From Thalassomonas viridans (lineage in GTDB: Bacteria > Pseudomonadota > Gammaproteobacteria > Enterobacterales > Alteromonadaceae), in contig NZ_CP059733.1 of the NCBI RefSeq assembly GCF_000948985.2, positions 3,038,001 to 3,102,000 of the forward strand: a stretch of DNA of 64,000 bases, given 5' to 3'. Numbering within the stretch: the first letter of the stretch is position 1; the number at the start of each line of letters is the position of its first letter. The position numbers and the translations under genes are program-made. The notes below the pieces were generated by a model. The model saw only the letters and a program-made list of their open reading frames with translations, was not told the DNA's origin and made no database searches. Shown one piece after another: positions 42,008 through 50,207 of this stretch.

Positions 42008-43258
42008 ATGGCAGCAAAGAAACGTCAACTTTTTAGGAAAGAAGTTATTGAGGCTATGACGGCCAGGCACGGAGATGTTGTCCTCATTCGTCCCGTCAGT
42101 TTCACTATTATCACAGGTTTTATCCTAATCCTCATCACTATTGCCCTGGCCTTTTTTTCGTTGGGGCAATATACCCATTCGCTTCCTGTCAAAGGGGTGC
42201 TGAAAAGCAAAGGCGGCGACACTAAAGTTATGGCCTATCAGCCCGGCGTGATCGAAGAAATCTATATCCGGGAAGGAGATAAGGTTGCACAGGGCGACCC
42301 CTTATATAGGGTAAGAACCGAAAGAGACGGCCAAGGGGGCACGGTTAATGAGAAGCTGATAAGCAGTATCCGGGGTAGTATTAAATTAACAGAAGAAAAA
42401 ATCGATTACCAAACCAAGCTGAATGCGCTTGAATTAGAGGATCTTGCCCGCTCTGCAAAAAGCTATACCAGCAAAGCCCAGCAAAGAGCAGATGAAATAG
42501 AAATCAAGAATGATTACTTAACCTTGCTCAAATCTGAACTTTCCATTCTCGCCAAACTGAAAAAAGCGCAGCAGGCCACACAATTGGAGTATAACGCCAA
42601 ATATGCCCAGGTATTGGAAGCCAGATTAGCGATTAAATCACTGACGCGCGAACGGCTGAATTTACTGGAACAGGCCGATACCGCAGAGAAAAATATCAGG
42701 AACACAAAACTACAGGGCCAGTCTATGGTGGTGGGCTACCAGCAAACACTGGAGAACCTGCAACGTGAGCTGGCGCAAAAAGAGGCGGACAGATTTTATA
42801 TGATCACCGCCCCTAAAGCCGGGGTGGTGGCCAATATCTATTACCACCAGGGGAATTTTGTGGAAGTGAATAAGCCTCTGATGATGTTATTGCCTCAAGA
42901 CAAAGAGCTGGTTGCCGAAGTGTATATTACCGCCGGCGCCATAGGGCAGATTGAAGAAGGGCAGAGTATCAATATGCGTTACCATGCCTTCCCTTATCAA
43001 AAATTTGGCATGTTTAAAGGCAAGATAGCCAGCATTTCAAAAACCCTGATCGATCCTTACCAGGCAAAGGTCGAGTCCCTGGTCGAAGGTCCGTCATACC
43101 GGGCAACCGTTACTCTGGAACAACAACATATTACCTTGAATGAGAAGTCGGTTGCATTGCAAACGGGCATGCTACTTGACGCGGATGTGATAGGGGATAG
43201 TCGCAGCATCTTGGGCTGGATCTTCGAGCCTATCTTATCTTCTATCGAACACAGTTAG
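42008..43258 (+). CDS. HlyD-type membrane fusion protein of a peptide exporter
   Basis: The 416-residue protein resembles CvaA-type adaptors: one membrane helix (about residues 32-52, SFTIITGFILILITIALAF), a lipoyl-like part (YQPGVIEEIYIREGDKVAQGDPLYRV), a long coiled coil (about 115-265) and a second lipoyl half (FYMITAPKAGVVANIYYHQGNFVEVNKPL). It joins the inner-membrane ABC exporter to an outer-membrane channel. It is the first gene of the exporter operon and stops 18 bases before the ABC gene. Confidence 0.88.
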   Translation: MAAKKRQLFRKEVIEAMTARHGDVVLIRPVSFTIITGFILILITIALAFFSLGQYTHSLPVKGVLKSKGGDTKVMAYQPGVIEEIYIREGDKVAQGDPLYRVRTERDGQGGTVNEKLISSIRGSIKLTEEKIDYQTKLNALELEDLARSAKSYTSKAQQRADEIEIKNDYLTLLKSELSILAKLKKAQQATQLEYNAKYAQVLEARLAIKSLTRERLNLLEQADTAEKNIRNTKLQGQSMVVGYQQTLENLQRELAQKEADRFYMITAPKAGVVANIYYHQGNFVEVNKPLMMLLPQDKELVAEVYITAGAIGQIEEGQSINMRYHAFPYQKFGMFKGKIASISKTLIDPYQAKVESLVEGPSYRATVTLEQQHITLNEKSVALQTGMLLDADVIGDSRSILGWIFEPILSSIEHS

Positions 43259-43279
43259 TCCTTTGTTTAAGAGAGAGCC

Positions 43280-45448
43280 ATGGAAAACATAAAAGATAAA
43301 CTAAGATTCTCCAATAAAAAGGTACTTCCGGTTATCCTGCAAAGTGAAGCGGCCGAGTGCGGGCTGGCGTCTGTTTGTATGATTGCCAACTATTACGGCC
43401 ATAAAGTTGATCTGTTCAGTGTTCGTCGTAAATACCCTATCAGTTTGAAAGGCGCAACCTTAAAGCAGCTGGTGAATATTGCCTCCCAACTGCATATGAC
43501 AGGGCGTCCGATAAAAGTTGAGCTGGAAAATTTAGATAAGCTAAAAGCTCCGGTTATTTTGCACTGGGATCTTAATCACTTTGTCGTACTAAAGAAGGTA
43601 AAACGCAACGGCATAGTGATCCATGACCCTGCCAAAGGTGAAGTTTTTCTTACCATGGAGGCTGTGTCTAAATCCTTTACCGGGATTGCTTTGGAGGTCA
43701 GGCCGACAGAGGGCTTCAAACAAAAGGATGAAGAGTTAAGGCTGGGCTTTGGCGTGTTATGGCGCAGCGTAACCGGCTTAAAACGCAGCCTGTCACAAAT
43801 CATTATTCTCTCCTTTGTGCTGCAGCTTCTGGCCTTGCTGGCTCCTTATTTTATTCAGCTGGTGGTCGATAATGTGGTGATCACAGATGACAGGTCGTTC
43901 TTGTTGGTGCTGGGGATAGGTTTTTCGTTATTAATGCTGCTAAAAGTTGCAACCCAGGCGTTCCGTTCCTGGATTATTGTTTACCTGAGAACCACGTTGG
44001 GTATTCAGCTGGTTTCTAATTTGTTTCGCCATATGCTGCGCCTTCCTATGGACTGGTTCGGCAAGCGCTTTATCGGCGATGTTATTTCGCGCTTTAACTC
44101 CCTTGATTATATTAAACAGCTGTTAAGCGGCGGTTTTGTAGAAGGAATAATCGACGGAATTATGGCGGTTATTACCTTGGTCATGATGTTTGTTTTTGCC
44201 CCCTTGCTGGCCATGATAACTGTCGTTGCCATTAGTCTTTATACCTTATCTCGGGTGCTTTCATTCGGGCCGATACGAAACCATACCAAAGAAAAACTGC
44301 AACTGAGGGCCGTTGCCGACGGCTTGTTTTACGAGTCGGTGCGCTCGGTACAACCGGTTAAAATTTTCAGCGGCGAGGCCATACGCCAGTCAAAAATGGA
44401 AAACGCCAATGCCGACTGGATGAATGCCGATATCAAGCTTGGCAGACTCACCATAGCCTATACCACGATAAAAGAGCTGATGCTGGGCATGGAGTATGTG
44501 CTGCTTATCTGGCTGGGGGCTTACCTGGTGCTGGACGATAAAATGACCGTGGGTATTTTATTTGCTTTTCTGGCCTACCGGCAGCAATTTACTACCAGTG
44601 CCCAGACCCTGTTGGAGAAAGTGTTTGAATGGCGCATGATGGGCCTGCACCTAAGCCGCATTGCCGATATCGCCCTGGAAGATGAAGAAAAGGGGCTGGA
44701 AACCGATTATCCGGAATTGGAACAGGTGCAGGGCAAAATTGAACTAAAAAATATTTCATACCGCTACAACGAAAACGAGCCGTATATTTTTGAAAATCTG
44801 TCACTGACCATAGAGGCCGGGGAAAGTGTTGCATTGATCGCCCCGTCCGGTTTCGGTAAAACCACCCTAATGAAAATCATCATGGGCTTGCTTAAGCCAA
44901 CATCCGGCAGCGTATTACTCGACGGTAAAGATATTTATAAAATTGGCCTAACCAACTACCGCCAGCTTACCTCTGCGGTTATGCAGGGGGACGATTTACT
45001 GTCGGGCTCTATAGGTGACAATATCAGCTTTTTTGCCATAGAGCAGGATATGCAGCGCCTGGAAAAAGCCGCTAAAGATGCCGTTATCTTTGATGATATT
45101 AACGCTATGCCCATGGGCTTTCATTCGCTGGCGGGGGATATGGGCAGCACCCTTTCCGGCGGGCAGGTACAACGGGTGCTTATTGCCCGGGCCCTGTATA
45201 AAGATCCGAAAATTTTATTTTTAGATGAAGCCAGCAGCGCCCTTGACGTGGATACCGAGCAAAAGATCAATGAGGTGATTAAAAATATGGGCATAACTCG
45301 CATAGTGATCGCCCACAGGGAGGCAACGATCAATATGGCCGACAGGATCATAGATTTAACCAATTTAGGGGATCCTGCGCCGGTTACGCCGACCCCGGAC
45401 AAGTCCCAGCCAAGTAAAACGCCTGCAACATTGAAGGTGGTAAAATGA
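43280..45448 (+). CDS. Peptidase-containing ABC transporter (C39, bacteriocin type)
   Basis: The 722-residue protein has a C39 peptidase (Gln21, Cys27 in QSEAAECGLA, His100 in LNHFVVL, Asp116 in IHDPA), a membrane domain (about 155-440) and an ABC domain: Walker A as APSGFGKTT (521-529, Ala instead of the usual first Gly), signature LSGGQ (625-629), Walker B ending LFLDE (D649-E650). It should cut leader peptides after double glycine and export the core. Its substrates are presumably precursors 41461 and 48560. It overlaps the next gene by four bases (ATGA). Confidence 0.92.
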   Translation: MENIKDKLRFSNKKVLPVILQSEAAECGLASVCMIANYYGHKVDLFSVRRKYPISLKGATLKQLVNIASQLHMTGRPIKVELENLDKLKAPVILHWDLNHFVVLKKVKRNGIVIHDPAKGEVFLTMEAVSKSFTGIALEVRPTEGFKQKDEELRLGFGVLWRSVTGLKRSLSQIIILSFVLQLLALLAPYFIQLVVDNVVITDDRSFLLVLGIGFSLLMLLKVATQAFRSWIIVYLRTTLGIQLVSNLFRHMLRLPMDWFGKRFIGDVISRFNSLDYIKQLLSGGFVEGIIDGIMAVITLVMMFVFAPLLAMITVVAISLYTLSRVLSFGPIRNHTKEKLQLRAVADGLFYESVRSVQPVKIFSGEAIRQSKMENANADWMNADIKLGRLTIAYTTIKELMLGMEYVLLIWLGAYLVLDDKMTVGILFAFLAYRQQFTTSAQTLLEKVFEWRMMGLHLSRIADIALEDEEKGLETDYPELEQVQGKIELKNISYRYNENEPYIFENLSLTIEAGESVALIAPSGFGKTTLMKIIMGLLKPTSGSVLLDGKDIYKIGLTNYRQLTSAVMQGDDLLSGSIGDNISFFAIEQDMQRLEKAAKDAVIFDDINAMPMGFHSLAGDMGSTLSGGQVQRVLIARALYKDPKILFLDEASSALDVDTEQKINEVIKNMGITRIVIAHREATINMADRIIDLTNLGDPAPVTPTPDKSQPSKTPATLKVVK

Positions 45449-46953
45449 ATAAGATAAAGAAAAATAGCATCTTGAAAAAAGTCGCCCTGTTTGCCTGTTT
45501 GCTCCTTTGTCAGCAGGGCTATGTGTACAGCAATGAATCTACGCCAGCTGCGCCGGAAAATGCAGGCGAGCGCCAGGTAAACCAGCAATTGACCCTGGAA
45601 GAAAAAATCTATGGCCTGTCTTTGTTCTGGAAAGAGGTCAGCTATAATTTCGCCTACTTTGACCAGGTGGCCGAGCTTGACTGGGATGCCACCTATATAA
45701 GATACCTGGCGCAAATACATAACACCAAAAACAACTTTGAGTATTACCGGCTGATGAGCCGTTTGGCCGCCGAGTTAAAAGACGGCATGACCTGGGTAAA
45801 AATTCCGGCAGAGTTGATCAAGCAATACGTAGACTTTCCCGCCATTAAATTAGCCGAAGCCGAAGGTAAGGCCATAGTGGTCTCTGTTGAAGACTCCCTG
45901 AAAGAGCAGCTTCCTGTCGGTTCTATTATTCTGGCGGTCGATGGGGAGCTGGTATTGGATAAATTAAAGCGGGATGTTTTTCCTTATATCAGCAGCTCAA
46001 CCGAGCACATCAAACTGGATAAGGCGATACAGGGCAGCTATACAGACGGCTACGGTTTACTTGCCGGCGCTCCCGCCAGCCGGATGGATATTCAATTTCT
46101 GCACCCCGACGGTCAGGTGAAAAATGTCAGTGTAGAGCGGAATATGACCGGCAGGGAAATAAACTGGCATGCATCTCAGGCTTATACCCGCAGGGAGGTC
46201 GATAAGCAAGAATCAATATCGTTTCGCCAGTTAGAAAACGGCATCAGTTATATATCCATTAATAATTTCTACGATGATGAAATCGTCGATAAATTCAAGA
46301 TGCAAGTGGCGAAAATACGACAGGCCAAGGGCCTGATACTGGATCTTAGGGCCAATGGCGGCGGCAATACCATGATTGCCGAAGAAATCCTGAAATACCT
46401 GACCTTTCATAATTTGACCGGGGCCAAAAGTAAAATGCGGGTACACAACGCCACCTATAAGGCGTGGGGCAAGTATGGAGAGCAGTATGCCTGGGCGAAA
46501 AAATATGAATCCTACTTTTTAGATCAGGCCTGGAGTGAAGTTCAGCCAGATGTGCTGGTGGCCGATGATGTTCCCCGTAATGAAAAAATCGTGGTGCCGA
46601 CAGCGATTTTAATCGGCAGGGAAACCTCCGGCGCAGCGGAAGACTTCCTGTTATATGCCGATGGAGCAGATCATCTGTTTACCATAGGTGAGCCTACCTT
46701 TGGCAGCACGGGACAGCCGTTAATGTTGGATTTACCCGGAGGTGGTTCGGCAAGCATTTGTACCAAGCGCGATACCTATGCCGATGGCCGGGACTTTGTT
46801 GGTTACGGCATAGTGCCGGATATTCAGGTTGCCCGCAGTATTGATTACTATATGACAGATGTTGATAAGGGATTAAAAGCCGCCCTGGATTATCTGCATA
46901 ATGAATTTAAGCAGGGCCTGTCACCGGAAAAGAAACTGGTTAATTTAAACTAG
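45445..46953 (+). CDS. S41-like peptidase family protein of the RiPP cluster
   Basis: The 502-residue protein has a signal peptide (KVALFACLLLCQQGYVYS) and an S41/C-terminal-processing-protease domain: ISYISINNFYDDEIVDKF, LILDLRANGGGNTMIAEEIL, VVPTAILIGRETSGAAEDFLLYADG and VGYGIVPDIQV. In the usual motif a Ser stands just before A-A-E; here it is Gly396, with Ser395 one position earlier, so activity is uncertain. Its periplasmic location behind the exporter suggests it trims or binds the exported peptide. It is coupled to the exporter gene (overlap). Confidence 0.83.
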   Translation: MNKIKKNSILKKVALFACLLLCQQGYVYSNESTPAAPENAGERQVNQQLTLEEKIYGLSLFWKEVSYNFAYFDQVAELDWDATYIRYLAQIHNTKNNFEYYRLMSRLAAELKDGMTWVKIPAELIKQYVDFPAIKLAEAEGKAIVVSVEDSLKEQLPVGSIILAVDGELVLDKLKRDVFPYISSSTEHIKLDKAIQGSYTDGYGLLAGAPASRMDIQFLHPDGQVKNVSVERNMTGREINWHASQAYTRREVDKQESISFRQLENGISYISINNFYDDEIVDKFKMQVAKIRQAKGLILDLRANGGGNTMIAEEILKYLTFHNLTGAKSKMRVHNATYKAWGKYGEQYAWAKKYESYFLDQAWSEVQPDVLVADDVPRNEKIVVPTAILIGRETSGAAEDFLLYADGADHLFTIGEPTFGSTGQPLMLDLPGGGSASICTKRDTYADGRDFVGYGIVPDIQVARSIDYYMTDVDKGLKAALDYLHNEFKQGLSPEKKLVNLN

Positions 46954-46980
46954 TTAATGCGTTGCAGTGAGGCAGTAGCA

Positions 46981-47136
46981 ATGGCGCAAAGCATACAGCA
47001 AAAAATCAATGAAAATAAACTAAGGTTTTTAAAAGAGTTAAGGGATGAACGTGAACAGGAAAACAAAGCAGGAGAAGTTCCGAAAGCCGTTAACGAAAAA
47101 TGCGGCATCAGTGAAGAGGACGATCGTGAATATTGA
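46981..47136 (+). CDS. Small ORF between S41-like and radical SAM genes
   Basis: A 51-residue charged helical protein (MAQSIQQKINENKLRFLKEL and on, with one Cys in NEKCGISEEDD). The ATG is 27 bases after the S41 gene and the stop is 9 bases before the radical SAM gene, which itself lacks a good ribosome site, so coupled translation is likely. It could be an adaptor or a third precursor; there is no GG site. Confidence 0.5.
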   Translation: MAQSIQQKINENKLRFLKELRDEREQENKAGEVPKAVNEKCGISEEDDREY

Positions 47137-47145
47137 TCTTACCTG

Positions 47146-48195
47146 ATGAATTTTGACAAGGATTTCAAAAAAAACTTTATCACGTCAACCAGTGAGGGCT
47201 ATCTTCACCTGACCATACTGCCAACCGAAAAATGTAATTTCCGTTGTGTTTATTGCTACGAAGACTTCAGCATCGGCAAGATGAGCCGGGATACAATCGA
47301 GGGGATTAAAAATCTGCTGAGCAAGTCGGCGCCTTCCCTGAAAAAACTACAGGTATCCTGGTTTGGCGGTGAGCCGATGCTCAACCCCCAGGCGATTATT
47401 GAAATATCCACTCAGATAAAAAAACTGCAGGAAAAATATAATTTCCAATATTCGGCAGATATGACCACCAATGGCTATTTACTCGATAGAAACAGGCTGG
47501 AACAATTGGTAAAGCTCGGCATAAGCCACTATCAGGTAAGCCTGGATGGCACAGAGCAAGCCCATGATAAAACCAGGATTCAGATAAACGGGCAGGGCAC
47601 TTTTAACCGTATCTGGCAAAACTTACTCAGCTTTCAGTCAAGCAAGCTTAACTTTTCTATTTTATTGCGGATGCATGTCACAGAGACTAACAGCGAAGCC
47701 ATGCTGGTGCTTGCCCATCAGGTCAGGCATAAGTTCGGCAAGGATAAGCGCTATAGCAGTTTTGTCCGTGGCATTAGTAACTTGGGCAGCAGTATCCGCG
47801 GAGATGTTAGTGAATATGTGCCTAAAGATAAACAAGGCCTAGATGCCCTGATTTCAGCAATGAAAGCTATCTTGTCCGCCGAAGAAGGAAACAGCGATAG
47901 AGATGATAATCACGATAAAGAGCATAACCCCTATATTTGCTATGCGGCCAAACCCCGGCAATTGCTGATTCGTGCCGATGGCCGCCTGGGCAAATGCACG
48001 GTAATGTTCCACGATGACCGTAATAACCTGGGGAAAATAAACCGCGATGGCAGCCTGTCTCTCGATGGCCAAAAAATGGAGCTTTGGACGCGTGGCTTTG
48101 CCAGTTTAGATAAAAGTGAATTGGCTTGTCCCGCTAAAACTCTGCCCCGAAAGGCAATCAAGGGCGAATTGATTGCCATCAGTAAGCTCGCTTAA
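47146..48195 (+). CDS. Radical SAM protein 1 of the RiPP cluster (incomplete SPASM)
   Basis: The 349-residue protein has the radical SAM cluster-binding motif at residues 30-37 (CNFRCVYC), then SWFGGEPMLNP and VSLDGTEQAHD as in SPASM-type peptide maturases. The C-terminus has scattered Cys (YICYAAKPRQLL, GKCTVMFHDD, ELACPAK) but no complete CxxC...CxxxC SPASM motif, and it has no N-terminal extension of the type seen in the other three. It may have a special role such as an accessory or different modification. Confidence 0.88.
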   Translation: MNFDKDFKKNFITSTSEGYLHLTILPTEKCNFRCVYCYEDFSIGKMSRDTIEGIKNLLSKSAPSLKKLQVSWFGGEPMLNPQAIIEISTQIKKLQEKYNFQYSADMTTNGYLLDRNRLEQLVKLGISHYQVSLDGTEQAHDKTRIQINGQGTFNRIWQNLLSFQSSKLNFSILLRMHVTETNSEAMLVLAHQVRHKFGKDKRYSSFVRGISNLGSSIRGDVSEYVPKDKQGLDALISAMKAILSAEEGNSDRDDNHDKEHNPYICYAAKPRQLLIRADGRLGKCTVMFHDDRNNLGKINRDGSLSLDGQKMELWTRGFASLDKSELACPAKTLPRKAIKGELIAISKLA

Positions 48196-48559
48196 TTGCA
48201 GCAACACTATGCTGCAACGCAATGCCGAAAGATAAGGCCGAAAGATAAGGGCGCAATGACCTAATTTTTTGTGAGTTCGGCCAGAAAACCTGTGCTGGTT
48301 GCGACAGCCGACAGTGGCATCGTCATTTTGTTAACACTGGGCTTGGTCTGTTCATCCGGCTGGGTCTGGACTTGGTTTTCCATGTGGCTTGGATGTGCAC
48401 CTAATTTGGCTGAATTATGACTTTATTTGACTGGGGATTTGTGTTTTCTGCCAGCTTAGTTTGCTAAGTTATTTTTGTTACTAAGATGTTATTTTTAATA
48501 TTTAACTTTGGCCGTAACAACTACTTAATAATCAATACCTAACAACTGGAGTCTATAAC
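48196..48559. other. Leader region of precursor 2
   Basis: 364 bases without a supported gene. GCCGAAAGATAAG is repeated in tandem at 48222-48247. CTTAGTTTGCTAAG (48457-48470) is a small hairpin. The promoter for precursor 2 is probably in the AT-rich part at 48430-48540, and ACTGGAG lies before the ATG. Confidence 0.45.
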
Positions 48560-48727
48560 ATGACACAAGAAAAAAAAGGTACAGAAGAAAAGCAAGACGA
48601 ACTTGAAGTTCAATCCGTTGGCGTATCTTTAGATGAGATAGAAGATGTTGCCGGTGGTGTAGCAAGTGCTATCGATGCAATAGATGGACGTGATGGCTAT
48701 ACCAATTGCTGTAACGGTTGCGACTAG
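48560..48727 (+). CDS. Candidate RiPP precursor 2 (double-glycine leader, Cys-rich end)
   Basis: A 55-residue peptide too short for most ORF callers. The leader is acidic, ending VSLDEIEDVAGG (Gly32-Gly33), a typical C39 cleavage pattern. The predicted 22-residue core ends DGYTNCCNGCD, with three Cys and a Y-T-N sequence. Such Cys could become thioether bridges (sactipeptide/ranthipeptide type), and Y-x-N is also a possible cyclophane site. It stands directly upstream of three SPASM-type radical SAM genes, with CTGGAG 9 bases before the ATG. Confidence 0.8.
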   Translation: MTQEKKGTEEKQDELEVQSVGVSLDEIEDVAGGVASAIDAIDGRDGYTNCCNGCD

Positions 48728-48859
48728 TTTCAGTAATTTTTGATGTGATTGCTCTTGGCTCTTCTCAAGTACCCGTCACAGTAGAGAATGCCGAGATTAA
48801 GTATTGGCAGTTGCTTAACCTGAACACATTAATTAGCCGTGTTATTCGTAACACATTTA

Positions 48860-48880
48860 ATGGGGGAAACCCCATTTTTC
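48860..48880 (+). terminator. Hairpin terminator/attenuator after precursor 2
   Basis: ATGGGG (48860-48865), loop GAAA, CCCCAT (48870-48875), then TTTTC. It lies between the precursor and the first of the three radical SAM genes, so most transcripts would end here, giving more precursor than enzyme. Confidence 0.75.
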
Positions 48881-48899
48881 ATATGTACGGAAGAGAATA

Positions 48900-50207
48900 A
48901 TGGTTAAACCTATCGAGTCTAAATATAATTATAAATTTACAGGTAGTAATGGCAAAAAATTAATATGTAACGGTATTTCCGGGACGATAATCGAGGAACC
49001 CGAACTTAAGCTAACCTCAGAGGAGCTTTCATCCAGCACCCGCTCATTCCTGTACAATCATTATTTTATTAACCAGGGACAGGACGAACTGTCTTTGCTG
49101 CAACAGAGAAACCAGGCACTTGAAAAAACCAAAAAAGGTTTTGAACTAACGGTAAGCATGCACGGCGAGTGCAACTTTCGTTGTACCTATTGCTTTCAGG
49201 ATTTTGTTAATGAAAAGTTTGGCGATGCCGAACAAGAAAGGCTATTGCAATATATAGAGGAGAACCTGGTTCCCAAAGAGCCGCTGACCATACATTTTTT
49301 TGGCGGTGAGCCGTTACTGGCCTGGAAAGAGTTAACGCGTTTGAACGATGCCCTGATGGCCCTGACGCAAAAATACCAATGCCCCTATAGCTACTACATT
49401 ACCTCAAATGGCAGCCTGTTAACGGAAGAAAAAGTAGACTATCTCAGCCGCCATAATGTCCGCCATGTCAAGGTCACCCTCGACGGGCCTGCACACATAC
49501 ATGATCAGCGCCGCTTAAAAACAGGTAAAAACAAAGGCTCGTTCGAGATGATCATGAACAACCTGGCTGAGGCGATCAAGAAAATTCCCATAGTGATCCG
49601 AATCAACCTGGATCAGAAAAACTATCCCCATATCCCGGAACTGCTGGACATCATGAAACAGCGCCTGATCCCGGAAAACGGCCGGTTACTGATTGATTAC
49701 AATCTGGTTTATGACGCAGATGCCGGCAAAATGGAAAAATTAAGCTACGACGATCTTGACCGCTTACAGCAAGTTACCCTGGAGAAAGGCATAGCGCTGG
49801 GGATGGCGCCGTTGCAAAAAAGCCGCTATTGCAAATTCAATTCACCAAAGTCCCGTTTGATCGATACCAAAGGCGAGCTCTATGTGTGCCATAAAAGCAC
49901 TAAGCTGGGCATGGGCACTTTGCCCGAGGTGGTGACGCCGGATAAGGATTTAGCGATTGAAGTAAAGAATAAAAATGATGTGGTAGAAGATGTCTTTTAT
50001 AAGGTGAACCCGCACTGCAGCGACTGTAATTATCTGCCTATGTGTGGCGGCGGTTGCAGCTTTTTGTCAATCAAAGACGGCAAGCCGTCATGCCCGTCAT
50101 GGACTAAAGACGTTGAAAAATATTTACGTACCCAATATGCCAATCAGCAATTAAGTCAGCTGCAGGCCAATAAAATTAATATTGTCGAGGTGGCAGCTCA
50201 TGGCTAA
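48900..50207 (+). CDS. Radical SAM/SPASM peptide maturase 2
   Basis: The 435-residue enzyme has an N-terminal extension of about 85 residues (possible leader-binding part), the 4Fe-4S motif at 91-98 (CNFRCTYC, then FQD), FFGGEPLLAW, KVTLDGPAHIHDQRR, and a SPASM end (YCKFN, LYVCHKS, HCSDCNYLPMCGGGCSFLS, CPSW) for auxiliary clusters. It should modify precursor 2 and perhaps precursor 1 in the cytoplasm. It overlaps the next gene by eight bases. Confidence 0.92.
   Translation: MVKPIESKYNYKFTGSNGKKLICNGISGTIIEEPELKLTSEELSSSTRSFLYNHYFINQGQDELSLLQQRNQALEKTKKGFELTVSMHGECNFRCTYCFQDFVNEKFGDAEQERLLQYIEENLVPKEPLTIHFFGGEPLLAWKELTRLNDALMALTQKYQCPYSYYITSNGSLLTEEKVDYLSRHNVRHVKVTLDGPAHIHDQRRLKTGKNKGSFEMIMNNLAEAIKKIPIVIRINLDQKNYPHIPELLDIMKQRLIPENGRLLIDYNLVYDADAGKMEKLSYDDLDRLQQVTLEKGIALGMAPLQKSRYCKFNSPKSRLIDTKGELYVCHKSTKLGMGTLPEVVTPDKDLAIEVKNKNDVVEDVFYKVNPHCSDCNYLPMCGGGCSFLSIKDGKPSCPSWTKDVEKYLRTQYANQQLSQLQANKINIVEVAAHG

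Noticed and set aside
48272..48420. 49-codon GTG ORF in the leader of precursor 2
   Set aside because: Trp/Leu-rich translation but no ribosome site; more likely untranslated leader DNA.
48718..48900. 60-residue ORF after precursor 2
   Set aside because: It runs through the hairpin terminator, has no ribosome site and starts inside the precursor end.
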